Part shown: piece after piece, positions 11,122 to 21,646 of the stretch | How the letters are laid out: every line of letters begins with the position of its first letter | How positions within the stretch are numbered: position 1 is the stretch's first letter | Assembly (NCBI GenBank): GCA_029378245.1 | Contig: JARKIF010000017.1 | Coordinates: 310,001 to 374,000 of the forward strand | Origin: Roridomyces roridus | Lineage: Eukaryota; Basidiomycota; Agaricomycetes; Agaricales; Mycenaceae | DNA: 64,000 nt | Reading direction: 5' to 3' | The notes under the pieces: model-generated | The model's database searches: none | What the model saw: the letters and a program-made list of their open reading frames with translations, nothing else | What the model was told of the DNA's origin: nothing | Position numbers and translations under genes: made by a program

Positions 11122-12182
11122 ATGGCCTCCGCTCTGCGTGCCTCCCTCGTCGATATTGACAGGCACATAGCGGCACTAAACTCAGAACTCGTTCGTCTTC
11201 AGGCAGAGCGCGAGAACGTGCTTGGAAAACTGGCCGCCGTGGTGTATCCCATCCTCACGCTGCCGGACGAAATAACCGCCGAAATCTTCGTCCAATACAC
11301 GTTCTGGTACCCAACTGAAGGATGCAGTCCCATGGTTCTCGCCAGCGTCTGCTCTCCGTGGCGTTCAGCGGCATTATCTGTAATTATCTACGCCCCGTCT
11401 ATGGACGCATCTAGATCCCGGCCCCCCGTTTACTAGGTATCATTCGTCCCAGCAACAACTCCACCTGTCCTTCTCCCCCGTTTTCAGAACCTCATCCTAT
11501 GAGGCCACCTTACCTATGACAGCATCCCCTTCCTTACTCTCCCCGCCCTCCGCAAATTCCACCTGGAGACGGTCGTAGGCATATGCGGGGAACAAGTGGT
11601 GGGCCCCATCCGGAGATCGGCGTGCACTCTGGCAGATTTGCATCTTCGTGTCGAAGATCTGGATGACATGAACGCATTACGTGACTGTCTGCGGGCTTCA
11701 CCAACCGTTCGAACCCTCGAAATCAATTGTCGAAACATCACGGATGACGGTGATACGGTCAAACAGGTGCTCAGTTTGATGCACGACATCTCTCCCCTTG
11801 TCCCCGCGCTGTCGTCCTTGGCAATCAGCGAGTGTATGTAGGACAGCCGTTCATCTGTCTCCGCTCGTTGAGCTGCTCGCGGTCACAACGAGTGGCGGGG
11901 TGGGTCGACTAGAGTCATTCAAAATTTCCTTCATCCAGAAGGACCATACGTTCTGCTGCGACGATCCGAAAGGAGAAGCAGCGCATCGACCAGTCGTAGA
12001 TATGCTGGACAAATTGCGGGAGATGCGTTCCCGAGGGCTCAAGGTGGAGATCCAGTCCGTGGTGGATTGGTTCAGTGACGAGATTAATTCGAGGATGGTG
12101 CGTTCAATACTTGTGTTGTCTTTTCCTGTTCGAATGTTGAATTTGTTTTTTATAGATTCAGGAAATTTGTGGCGAGGTTTGA
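11122..12182 (+). pseudogene. F-box protein gene with internal deletion (left copy of 45075-46603)
   Basis: It starts at ATG 11122 (MASALRASLVDIDRHIAALN) and follows the intact right-arm gene through the F-box-like segment (VYPILTLPDEITAEIFVQY, then SVCSPWRS). About 0.5 kb of coding sequence is then missing, and the frame closes soon after near 11434. The distal part (HLRVEDLDDMNALRDCLRAS ... SPLVPALSSLAISEC, then the exon with LESFKISFIQKDHTFCCDD and the last short exon ending at 12182) is still present and nearly identical to the right copy. The deletion makes it a pseudogene. Confidence 0.85.
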
Positions 12183-12575
12183 TTCATGGCAAACACGTAT
12201 GGTTAAAGAAATCTTTGGATGCCTTCAAATGGGGCTACATACATATATATCATATGGCGTGAAGCAGCCCTCTTGGCTTGCTCTAGAGCTCTTGGCGACA
12301 TGATACAGGAACATTGCAAGCTTGCCGCCGACCACAGACTCAATTGTGGCTCGGGCCCTTGAAACGTCCAAAACGAGTCGGTGTCGCGGCGAATGCCGCA
12401 GATTCCCATTGGCGCGATGCGACTAAGTACGGTCATGGATGCTTGTTCTCAGGTTCTTACTCGGGAGACTTGAAAGGTAAGTTCAGATTCTGGCAGGTAG
12501 AACGAACAGCCCTGCATATGCCATAAAGTACTCACCGCTCTTCAATGAAACGGGTGCCATTCAGAATTCTTGGTT

Positions 12576-12602
12576 GCACTAGTACTGGGGGAGTACTAGT
12601 GC
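12576..12602. repeat. perfect 11-bp inverted repeat around GGGGG (left copy)
   Basis: GCACTAGTACT and its complement flank a five-base G loop. The same structure is kept in the right arm at 44655-44681. A further ACTAGTACT lies at about 12701-12709. It is in the intergenic DNA between the F-box gene and the DUF6534 gene. Its function is unknown; it could be a short fold-back relic or a regulatory palindrome. Confidence 0.6.
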
Positions 12603-13207
12603 GGTTAAATTTGTTGTCGAATGATTCTAATGTGCTATGTACAAAACTCAGGTCCATGGTTCTCCAAGGCAATCACCGTCGTTATTTTCGACATTCCCAC
12701 TAGTACTGTGGCGGACGCCGAACAATATTTGTCCTTGCTGATTATCTGATCGGTCCTTTTTTCTCTGCGTCCACCACCATCGACGGCTCAAGCTCAAGCT
12801 ATCAGGACGCATCCACTGGCTCTCCACTTTCTGAATCTACCTCGATCTGTGGAAATTCATCAAGAGTGAGGTGCCCTCGATCTCCTTGTTCTCGACGGAA
12901 CGGTATATTTATCGCTCTGGAACACAATCGAGTCTTTGGCAGGCAGGACGCATTCAGGGTCGCAGCCGCAATATATTACATTTGCGTCCAAGCTTCTCGA
13001 ATACCTCCTGTGTAAACTCCCGCCCTCCACGCGCACGGCGACTGATTTCACGGACCCACCACAGGGTCCTGCATGGCGTCTAGTCCGCTTCAAATCCGAG
13101 GACAGAACAGGGTGCCTGCAAGGCGCCGTAACCCGTGCATATATACTTCATTGTTCGGATTCGCGCTCTACCCTTCTTTCCTTCCACAAACCGCTACTAA
13201 TATCCTA

Positions 13208-14915
13208 ATGGGTGAATTCGACAGCACAGTCGGTTATATGCTGGTGTCTGTTCTGCGTATGTCGCGCCCTTGCTGCTCCTTCCTTGGCGACGCCTTATCA
13301 CATGCAGTGAATACGTTCTTTGGGGGCATCATAGCTTCCCAATTTTCAACCTATTACAACTCAAGTACGCTCTCCCCGCCGTCTATCCCATATACAGGTG
13401 TTAAATCTTTGGTACTTAGGATTCGACGACCCGCCCTGGGTCAAGTCAGTATCTCCATTTACACCATACCATGCGTTGAATTTCCCAAACAGGCTTGGTG
13501 TTGTCGCTCTTTACCTCCTGAATGCAGCGCACATCGTATCGATGGCGCTCATGGCCTGGTGCGAGCAACGCCTCCAACTTGGATCTCACCTAATGTTCGC
13601 ATGCAAGGACCTACTGTGTTGCGTGGGTAGTTTCCTCCTGCTTCTGAGCTACATCGTTGAGCTCTTGGCGGCCATTCCCAGGGATTTCAACCACCCTGAG
13701 CTGATTGATCGTAGGCACAGCGATTTTGCTCGTTGCCACGTCCCTGATTGCATACAGAGATTGACTGGACGATGACGCTTTCCGCCTCGAGTGAGTTCAT
13801 TCCTGAGTGGCATTTACTGGCCTTTGAATTTGGGCAGTGACAGCGGTGCTGGCTCTCATCAATCAAACGTTCCAATCGCATAGGCAAGCATGCACGGTTC
13901 CCTGCGAGGTGTCGATTGAACCTGCTGCAGAATATACAGGTTCATCGGGAACAAATGGCTGATGGCCTTCCTGGCCGTTGGAATCCTGGCAGATTGCGCA
14001 CTGGGAGTGGCAGCGGCAATTCAAGCCACGATCGTGACAACGTACGTTGACCTCTACGTTCCTTGCCTTCTGCATTCTGACATCCACTGCGGAAACTCAG
14101 ACTAGACAAGGTCGACAACCTCCGGGGTCCGGTGGAGGGGAACCTAGCTCTCCAAGCCACGCTTGATATCATCGTCTCAAGTATACGCCGTTGCGCCTTC
14201 TCGTTCAAATCCATTTGCTGAGCATCGGGGCAGTCATCCTTTCTGCCAGGTTCTACCAATCAAAGACGCGAATCCACGCCGTTTCATTCGCGCAGTCAAA
14301 GTCAAGGCTGAGACGCACGAACAAGGGGCTCAATATGCTCATGCGGGCTGCGATTCAATCTGGTATCTTTACGTGTGCGTTTACCTCTTCTTGACATCGT
14401 TGACCGGGGTCTATTCTGACTGGGACATGGATGGGCTACAGCTTTGTTCGCCATCGGGTCTCTGTTGGCATACCGCTACGCGCCTGGAACGTACATGAAC
14501 CTCATCTTTTCTGTTCCTATCGGGCGTATCTACACCCACGTATGTACTGCCTGCCCCATAATATCCCTTCCCGCCCCATCTTGCAATAACAAATCTGCAG
14601 ACAATCCTAGACCATCTCATCAGCCGCGAGCACCTCCGACACATCCTCACTACCGACGGAAGCACGCGCACCCGCCCGCGCCCGGCGGTGGCTACGACTA
14701 ATCGAAACGTCCCACAGAGCACTGTAGTGTTCAACACTCTGGGTACCACGGACATGATGTCTGGACACGATGCTAGTGGGAGTGGGAGTGGTTCTGGAAC
14801 GGACTCGCTGCAGGTGCGCAATGAGAAGGACAAGGACCCCGAGGCGCAGCTTGAGCCCGAGGTGCATGAGATGCATTCGCGCAAGGGGCCAGAGCGTACA
14901 TACGCCGAGCCATGA
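13208..14915 (+). pseudogene. DUF6534-type multi-pass membrane protein gene (left copy), probably with a nonsense codon
   Basis: A multi-exon gene beginning at ATG 13208 (MGEFDSTVGYML). Further exons carry FFGGIIASQFSTYYNS, FDDPPWVK, GVVALYLLNAAHIVSMALMA, AILLVATSLIAYRD, LRRTNKGLNMLMRAAIQSG, and the terminal block ALFAIGSLLAYRYAPGTYMN / IFSVPIGRIYTH, then TILDHLISREHLRH and a polar tail ending at 14915. The layout of hydrophobic segments and the conserved (R)TN..(L)NMLMR..IQSG and short-loop N..FSVPIGRIYTH motifs match the basidiomycete DUF6534 family, whose role is unknown. In the exon after AILLVATSLIAYRD the codon that is Trp in the 42286-44016 copy is replaced by TGA; the 38140-39851 copy shares this stop. 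It is therefore likely non-functional. Confidence 0.65.
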
Positions 14916-15430
14916 TAAAAGTTCCCAGGTATTGAAAGATCCTTCGTATTCTTGTGGTTGTATAGTTTTGCAAAAGAATGGAATAATTGAGACACATTAG
15001 TTGAAAAATTCCAGGCGCAGTGATCGAAAGACCCCTTCGATTCCACGACGTCCTTTCTGCCTCCACCTACGTATTGCTCTCGTTGCCCGTGGGAGAGAAG
15101 CCATCGAATTGGTTGGACGCCTCAAGGCTGACAGCGTCCAGTCTCCTTTGGGTCTTCCCAAAGTCATCAAAGACCTCAAAGACCATCTTGTAGTTTTCAA
15201 ACTGATGTAGAGACAGGAAGTTTCGAGGCATTCACTAATGATACAAATTTCAAGCGAGACCCCCGACGTGCCAGTGGCAACCAGGAATCCAGTATAAGTA
15301 TAGTGAACCTACATGTGGGACTGTAACCAACAAAGAATGCTATCTCGGGAGACGAACGGGAATGATAATCGCCGATCGGTATTCATCCGCGTCGTTGGTG
15401 GGTGCAATGTGCATATTCGATACGGGGGAG
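14916..15430. other. intergenic, shared with the right arm up to about 15210
   Basis: 15001-15210 matches 42000-42200 closely. Frames of 67-69 residues are open on both strands across it, but neither shows a domain, and conservation is explained by the duplication. From about 15211 to the transposon end at 15431 I see nothing recognisable. Confidence 0.4.
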
Positions 15431-17819
15431 TATAGGCGATATAGTGTAAAATAATTATTGCGGTTTTTCGAGCGATATGGAGCGCAACAGACACATCGGT
15501 GGCATCTACTTGGGTTGCCACATCTGTCTGGGTCGCAACTTGTCTGGATCGCAACATATTTGGATCACAACATAAATGGATCGCAACCGCACAGGGTTAC
15601 ATGATCTAGGATGATCATCAGATTCATCACGTACTTGATTGACAGATACTGTCATGTTCGCCTAAAGACCTCAGTAGGGCTGTAGTGGTAAGTACTACAC
15701 TCTCACTCAGTGAGTGCCCACTAGAGTGTAGCACGAATACATATTCGCGAATATGAATATTCGTCAAACTTTGAAAACTGATATTCGCATTCGCACGAAT
15801 ATTGATGGCAAATATTCGTGTATTTGTAAGCAGTATTCGCGAATATTCGCGAGTGGCAACTATTCAGATTCAGCACCTCTGGATACTCATCTAAAGTGGG
15901 TGGTTGCAAGCTATCTGCAGGCAAAGTGCTATATCAGCTTCAGAGAGCAGTGTGGGTAGTCTCAAATGTCCTTCCCAGCAAGTTCCCAGTGGTGGTAGCT
16001 CGCAATGGGAGTCAAATCTTGACAGATTGACAGAAGGGCATGCCAAAATGGACGGATCACTGGGTATGTGTCATTGTACATGAAATATTCTATTGACTGA
16101 TGTGTGTGCAGGGAACAAGCCGATTTGGCCGAGTGATGCCGAGTGATGCCGACGGATCAATCTTCCAAATTGAGCTCTGATATCACATTGATCAAGTCAG
16201 GATTAGCCGACGAATATTCGCGAATATTGACTTTTTCAAAACCTGATATTCGCATTCGCGTGAATAGCACAGCCACAGCCATTCACGAGTACAAATATTC
16301 GGTATTCGCGAATACACAGCCACGAATATTCGTGACATTCGCCATTCGTGCTACACCCTAGTGCCCACTCTATGTCCATGATATAATTTGTCATTGACAG
16401 TTCTGGATCATTGGCTGACTCAGAACTATGCAGGTGGACCAAACAATGAAAATCTATCCGCCACTCCTTTCTTCCTACTGCCATCTACCTCGCCTCAAAA
16501 AATCCATCTACCTATCCCAGGTAAGTTCTCACCCACACTCAATTAGAGTGCCCTGACCCTGCTCTCAGATACCAATGTTCGACGTGCCGGCGGAGTTTAC
16601 ACACTGCCGGGATCGGAAATGCGGCTGCGAAAGCTCTTGCGCGCGCTTCACCCCGGAGGATCCCCCCCCCGGTTGGAGCCTCCGAGTCTGATTTCCTTCG
16701 TGCCATGTGCCTCTGTGACAGTCGGCACTATTCATCGGTGCGTCCATATCTTACATTCCTCCTTGTCGCATCACACGCTGACTGCTGATCTAGGCTGCTC
16801 TTCTACAGTCTGATTCTCGCGGAAGATACTTGTGCCGTTGACACAGGGTTTTACAAGTTCTCCTCGGTTGAAGTGCACTCGGCAATATCTCTGCTTCAAG
16901 TATTGGTATTAATCAGCCCTTATGCTAGGTTGCTCAAACTGCGAACAATCGGCCTCGTGCGCAAGCTCGCCATCAAACCGACCTCACCGCCAGGATCACT
17001 TTGCCGCCATTCGACTTCAGATCCGGGGGACGACGTACCGACGCCGGACCTCTGCGGCGGGATATGAGGAGGAGGAGCACACCGCCGGCATTTCGGTCAC
17101 TGAGGACGAAGAGATTGCGGCCGCGAGGGGCATCTTGGAGGGATTTGATTTACATGAGGATGACGGGAATTCTGGGATTGATGTTTATTGTCGGGCGTTC
17201 CTAGTATTTGTCTCGAATATAGGCTTGCAGATTTAGTTGGCATGCCCGTGCCTCGCCCTCCGGACACACGAGTGAAGTTATGTTGGAAGGCTCAGGCTTC
17301 AGCCGCTAGAGTGCCGCCACGGCAATTAACCAAATAAGTATCCTAGAACCTAGATCACTCATCTGTACATGCTTTCGCACTTTTGTTTGGCCAGTTTGAC
17401 CAACGTGAAAAGACTGTTGATGAAGCCATCCATTCATAGTACATATGAGCCGTAACACACTCATCAGCGGCAGGGAATGTAGCAGCCAGATTCAGGCCAG
17501 TAGGTCATGCTGGGTGGACCTTGGCCGGGTATACCCCCAAAGGAAAAAGGACCCACCGCTGTTCGAACCCACGCACAGCACAATACAGCCGAATACCCAG
17601 TAGGGTAAGTAGTTGGCAAGTGCGAGGTCAGATCGACCAGAAATGGAATCCGCTCTTGGGGTTGTTCAGAGTTCTCCAGGATGAATTGTTACCCAACTTG
17701 AGATGTTACCCAAGCGAACTTGTAACCAGAACCGCGTGAGTTTATGAACATGGGCTCCATTTACCTGTGATCCCAACCACCTGTAATCAACTTAATTTTT
17801 TTACAGTATATGTGCCATA
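15431..17819 (+). mobile_element. decayed IS3EU-like transposon (element A)
   Basis: The left end TATAGGCGATATAGTGTAAA and the right end TACAGTATATGTGCCATA match, with a few changes, the two unlike ends of the intact element 19285-23722. Inside, 16572-16680 encodes a Cys-rich segment (THCRDRKCGCESSCARF) resembling the accessory protein of that element, and 17084-17236 encodes VTEDEEIAAARGILEGFDLH ... GIDVYCRAFLVF, which resembles the transposase C-terminus. The remainder of both genes is missing or unreadable. A hAT MITE (15722-16360) is nested within it. Subterminal GTTGC/GCAAC words are dense at 15480-15600. Confidence 0.75.
15722..16360. mobile_element. hAT-type MITE, 639 bp, 8-bp target duplication
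   Basis: The ends read TAGAGTGTAGCACGAAT and, on the other strand, TAGGGTGTAGCACGAAT. The 8-bp word GTGCCCAC is present on both sides (15714-15721 and 16361-16368). TIRs starting TAG(A/G)G with an 8-bp duplication are characteristic of hAT elements. The inner flanks are full of overlapping ATTCGCGAATATTC-like palindromic words (15740-15860 and 16205-16345). No protein is encoded. Confidence 0.9.
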
Positions 17820-18485
17820 GGGCGATATACTGTAAAATAATTGTTGCGGGAACATCCGCTGGCAGCCCAGCTTCTGGATCCCAACTCAGTCCCGGCTCGG
17901 TAGTTTGGGTAGCATCTTGAGGCTGGCTTTTTGGGGAGCATCTGAAGAGTGTTCAACACTTTTCAGAGAAAGACTTTTCATTTCTCGACATTGACTGCCG
18001 ATCTGCCGAGGATGCGGCCACCCATGCGACACTGATGGGCTATCATCCAGACCGGGATTGCGAAAAAATGCTCCGTGTCTCTGCCTCGTCCCGCTTGCGC
18101 TCTGCATGGGTTTGGCATTCAAGTAGTAGATCCATTGCTTCTGTCTGTCTGCTCAGAGTATTATCTACGCTACTCCAGCATTGTATTTGGGATTGATTTG
18201 GGAAGAGTAAAGAACATTGATTTACTGTCATATAGTGATGAGCTGATAATATCTTGTGATTAACATCTACTGGATCGCTCAAGCCGGAAAATCACCTATC
18301 AGCATTCCTAGATTATCACACCAGACCTGGCCGTGGAGACCGGAATCCAGCAGTGACCAGCTCAAAGTACAGAATATTGGGACCCAGATGTCTGCCAACC
18401 TGAAGTTGCGCTCCAAAACCAGATTACCATATGAGCATGCAATCCAAATGAGTTCCAATAATTTTTTTACAGTATATGTGCCATA
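17820..18485 (+). mobile_element. non-autonomous IS3EU-like MITE (element B)
   Basis: The left end GGGCGATATACTGTAAAATA abuts directly on the right end of element A and seems to have lost its first three bases. The right end is TTTACAGTATATGTGCCATA. About 180 bp next to the right end resemble the corresponding part of the copy at 24102-24719; the middle is different. It ends inside F-box coding sequence (LPWAQI follows on the minus strand). No gene inside. Confidence 0.75.
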
Positions 18486-18827
18486 TATTTGCGCCCATGG
18501 TAGGTTGAAACAGGGTGGACAATAGAGGAACTGGTCCGTGAGGGAAACCTTCTGCAGCGATGGAGCGATGGAGAGGAAATCACAGTCTTTCCCTTGCTCT
18601 CCCTCCTGATGCATGGAGTCGATGGACAAACCAAACGTCCGCAGCTGGGGTACCCGACCGGCAACCCTTTGCAAGCGAAGGAGGGGGTGCGTGCTGTCAC
18701 CCAGGAGGCAGATATTGAAGTCTCTCCAACGCTGAGACTGTGACATGAATTTGTCGAGCAAAACCGTTTCGTCACTGTTCCCGGACCACAACTCGAGTGA
18801 AACATCGAGGGGTGCATTGGAAGCTCG
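18486..18827 (-). pseudogene. F-box gene fragment, middle part
   Basis: On the minus strand this encodes RASNAPLDVSLELWSG ... LLRLQRVAGRVPQLRTFGLS ... FLSIAPSLQKVSLTDQ ... FNLPWAQI, a diverged paralogue of residues about 150-260 of the 2259-3740 F-box protein. It is bounded on both sides by transposon ends. The N-terminal part of the same gene is at 23900-24101, beyond the nested transposons. About 40 codons between the two pieces are missing. Confidence 0.8.
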
Positions 18828-19701
18828 CATGGCACATATACTGTAAAAAAATTATTGGGACTCATTTGGATGGCATGTGCATATGGTAACCCGGGTTTCG
18901 AGCACAACTCCAGGCTGGTGGACATTTGGAGTACAATATTTCTTACGGTTTCAACTTGGTTCCAACAACTCCCCGGATTTCTACCTCCAAGGTGTGGTGT
19001 AGTGCCGTTAACTAGGAATGCCGATTGATTGAGTATCGGCAGATGTGATGGTGCAGAGGTTCGGTTCAAAAGATAAATGGCAGATCAAAATATTCAGTTC
19101 GCTTGTACTACCAGATTTGATGCTCTGCCATGTATGAATTTTCTTAAAAGACGCAGGGAAGCATCATATCAACTTCCAAAGTGGTTGGGCATTAGGCGCG
19201 AGACAGAGAAAGTAAGCATTCCAACAAGTTCGGAATACTTAGCCTGTTGGTAATGCATCACTGCCAACATTATCGGCACATCAGTATGGGCGATATACTG
19301 TGCAAAAATTAGCACAATTTTACAGGGTTTTCAGATACAACATACCTGGTTGGATCGCATCTTGCATGGCACCGCAGCTCACATCGTTTCCGCTCGCGTT
19401 GCATCTCTAAACCCCGTTCACATGGCATCTGCGGACTGTTCACAACACGAATATGACCGACAACCTGGCTGACGGTTTGCATCTGATGATTTCACAAGAA
19501 TCACATCCAGCCTGATCGCAACCACGCGGGTGACATCTCTAGATCTGCTTCCGTGGATCACAACTACACGTGCTGTTACACGACGCGCCTGCGGAATAGG
19601 GGCCAGTTTATTTTTCCCACTTCTATTCCATTGCTCTCCGGTTTCCTGTCCCTGATCACGCGGCTTTAACCACGTGTATCCTGAAGCGTACTAGTAGGTT
19701 G

Positions 19702-21570
19702 ATGCGTATGATCTCCACAGATAAGTATCCGCTGACTCAAACTGTGCAGTGGGACGCGCCGCCAAACAAAGAAAACGACATCCATCGCTCTTCTTCTGCA
19801 TCCAGCTCGCCGTCCTATTTTCACCCTCCTTCTCTGTCAAAACCGATCCCCACGGTGAGTTCTCCGGGCATCTTCAGCCGTGATAGTCCTTCATGGCATG
19901 CTAGATGGTCGCCTGGTCGGATCTGTCCCGGTGCACCAATTCGGACTGCCCCTTCAAGGGGTCGTGCCGCAAGTTCTGCCCACCCACACCGCTTGGAGAC
20001 GTCTCTGAACAGGTCACACTTCTCGCCATATGTGTGTGCGGCTGCCGTGGCATGCAGCATGATGGACCGGGGGACCCGGTGCGTCACTAGTACTTTTTTC
20101 CATTCGATCCAATCTCACTGAGCGTGCCAGGGTCCTACTCTGGGCAAAAAAGCGTCTGCAGACTCTGCAGACACGGTCCGTATTTCCCTCTCTGTTTTGA
20201 CCACCGTCTCATACACCACCAGTCTAACCGCCCGAACCAGAGCTCTGCTTCTCAGCCCTCGGGATCAGGCGGTCACTTCTCCTCCGTGGGCGAGGCTGCT
20301 CGTGAGCGGAAGACCCGCATGAACGCTGACTTGATGAACGACATCAAAGCAAACATATTCGATCCGAGTTCCAAAGTGCGTGTTGATGCTGGTGCCGATG
20401 CTGCCGTGTACTAACTTCGGGTCCGAGGTTCATCAGGAAGCCTGGTCGAAGCTCACGAGTCTCCCCAGTGGTCGCAAACGCAAGTCGGCGGCGACGCCTA
20501 CCACACCGGAGGCACCTGCCTCAAAGCGCCACCACACCTCGACATCCACCAAACCGCCCACGACGAAGGCGGCAGCAGCCAAAGCAGACAAGAGCCCCGC
20601 TGGCTTTGCCGGCTTGACGGTGATCATTATGTGGAATACCCCCTTGGTGGACGCGGGGAATTGCCCTCAACCAACGGCGACCGAGTGTGTCTCTGTTTTT
20701 CTTCTGTATTCTCCGTTACTAACTCTTGCAGAATGCGCCAGCTTCATGGCATCGGGTATGCTAAATACATCCTCTTCCCTACCACATCCACGCCCTTCGA
20801 TGTTGCGCGCATCATCTCGGATACATTCATAGATGTTCCTGCGCTGGCGCAACTCGGGCCCCAGATTTGTCTGTACAGGCTTCTCGCCATCGTCTCCGCC
20901 GGACATGGGAGGCCATCGGTGTTGAAGCCTCACGTCGGCACCAACATCACTTTGAATGACCTCCAAATGTACGTACGTGGCGCTGGCGCTAGTTTGTCTC
21001 CTGAAGTCGAGTAGGGCCTCCTCTACCCATCGCCAAGCCAAAGAGTTCAAGAAGTGTGTCTACATCGCCCTCCCGATCAACTCTGGCCGCTTGCCGTTCG
21101 ACGGTAACGAATCCGACACAACTAGCGACTCCGACGACCTTCCGGAATCGCCGATTAAGCCTGCTGCGGTGAGAGCCCGTCCTCTAAGTGCTGGTCCACT
21201 ATGCTGATGTCTTATACTCTAGCCGCGTCCATCGAACGCCATGCCTTCCGCTGAGACCACCATGGTGAGCTCGATCCACATGTTTGCGAGCTTGACTACA
21301 TTAGATGTCCATCCTAGGGCGATGAGAAGAAGGCCTCTGCCCCGGATCCACCCAAGTTCGGTACGTGTGTAATATGCTGGGCACCGGAGAATTTTCTGAC
21401 ATCCTGTACGGAAAGATGTTCCCAAGACTGGGCCCCTCGACGACGTCCGCAGGCTGCTCGCCAACGTGCATAGGCCCTCGCCCAAGCAAGGCTGGGTAAG
21501 ACTGTCTTGTTCTTCGTCCTCGCAACTGACCTTGTTTTCACAGTGGCCAACCGTAACTCCTGGCTTGTAG
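19702..21570 (+). CDS. Cys-rich accessory protein of the IS3EU-like transposon
   Basis: I read this as one spliced gene of about nine exons. Exon 1 (19702-19854) encodes a Ser/Pro-rich N-terminus. Exon 2 (from 19905) encodes SRCTNSDCPFKGSCRKFCPP and ICVCGCRGMQH, a likely zinc-binding cysteine cluster. The third exon continues with SVCRLCRHG and a polar stretch, then SGRKRKSAATPTT, a basic segment that could be a nuclear localisation signal. The sixth block (from about 20733) is the most globular: GIGYAKYILFPTTSTPFDVA ... ALAQLGPQICLYRLLAIVSA. Later exons are acidic (DGNESDTTSDSDDLPES), and the last ends KQGW/WPTVTPGL at 21570. Most junctions keep frame with GT-AG sites; the junction after exon 2 (about 20078) is uncertain. 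Function unknown. A partner or DNA-binding role in transposition is inference from its place in the element. Confidence 0.6.
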
Positions 21571-21646
21571 TTCATTTATCCCTTGTGCAAGTTTGCTTCA
21601 TCTGACAAAACACAAAATCCCATCCTTTGGCCTTCTTAGCGATAGC

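Noticed and set aside
14411..15046. 211-residue minus-strand frame, repeated at 38129-38644 (plus) and 42134-42625 (plus)
   Set aside because: It is antisense to the spliced DUF6534 exons, whose hydrophobic segments and splice sites explain the sequence better. Its low-complexity Arg/Ser/Leu composition is a shadow.
15740..16345. Regularly recurring ATTCGCGAATATTC words considered as a CRISPR-like or satellite array
   Set aside because: Spacing is irregular, the words are palindromic, and they sit inside a MITE with clear hAT ends and target duplication. The genome is eukaryotic.
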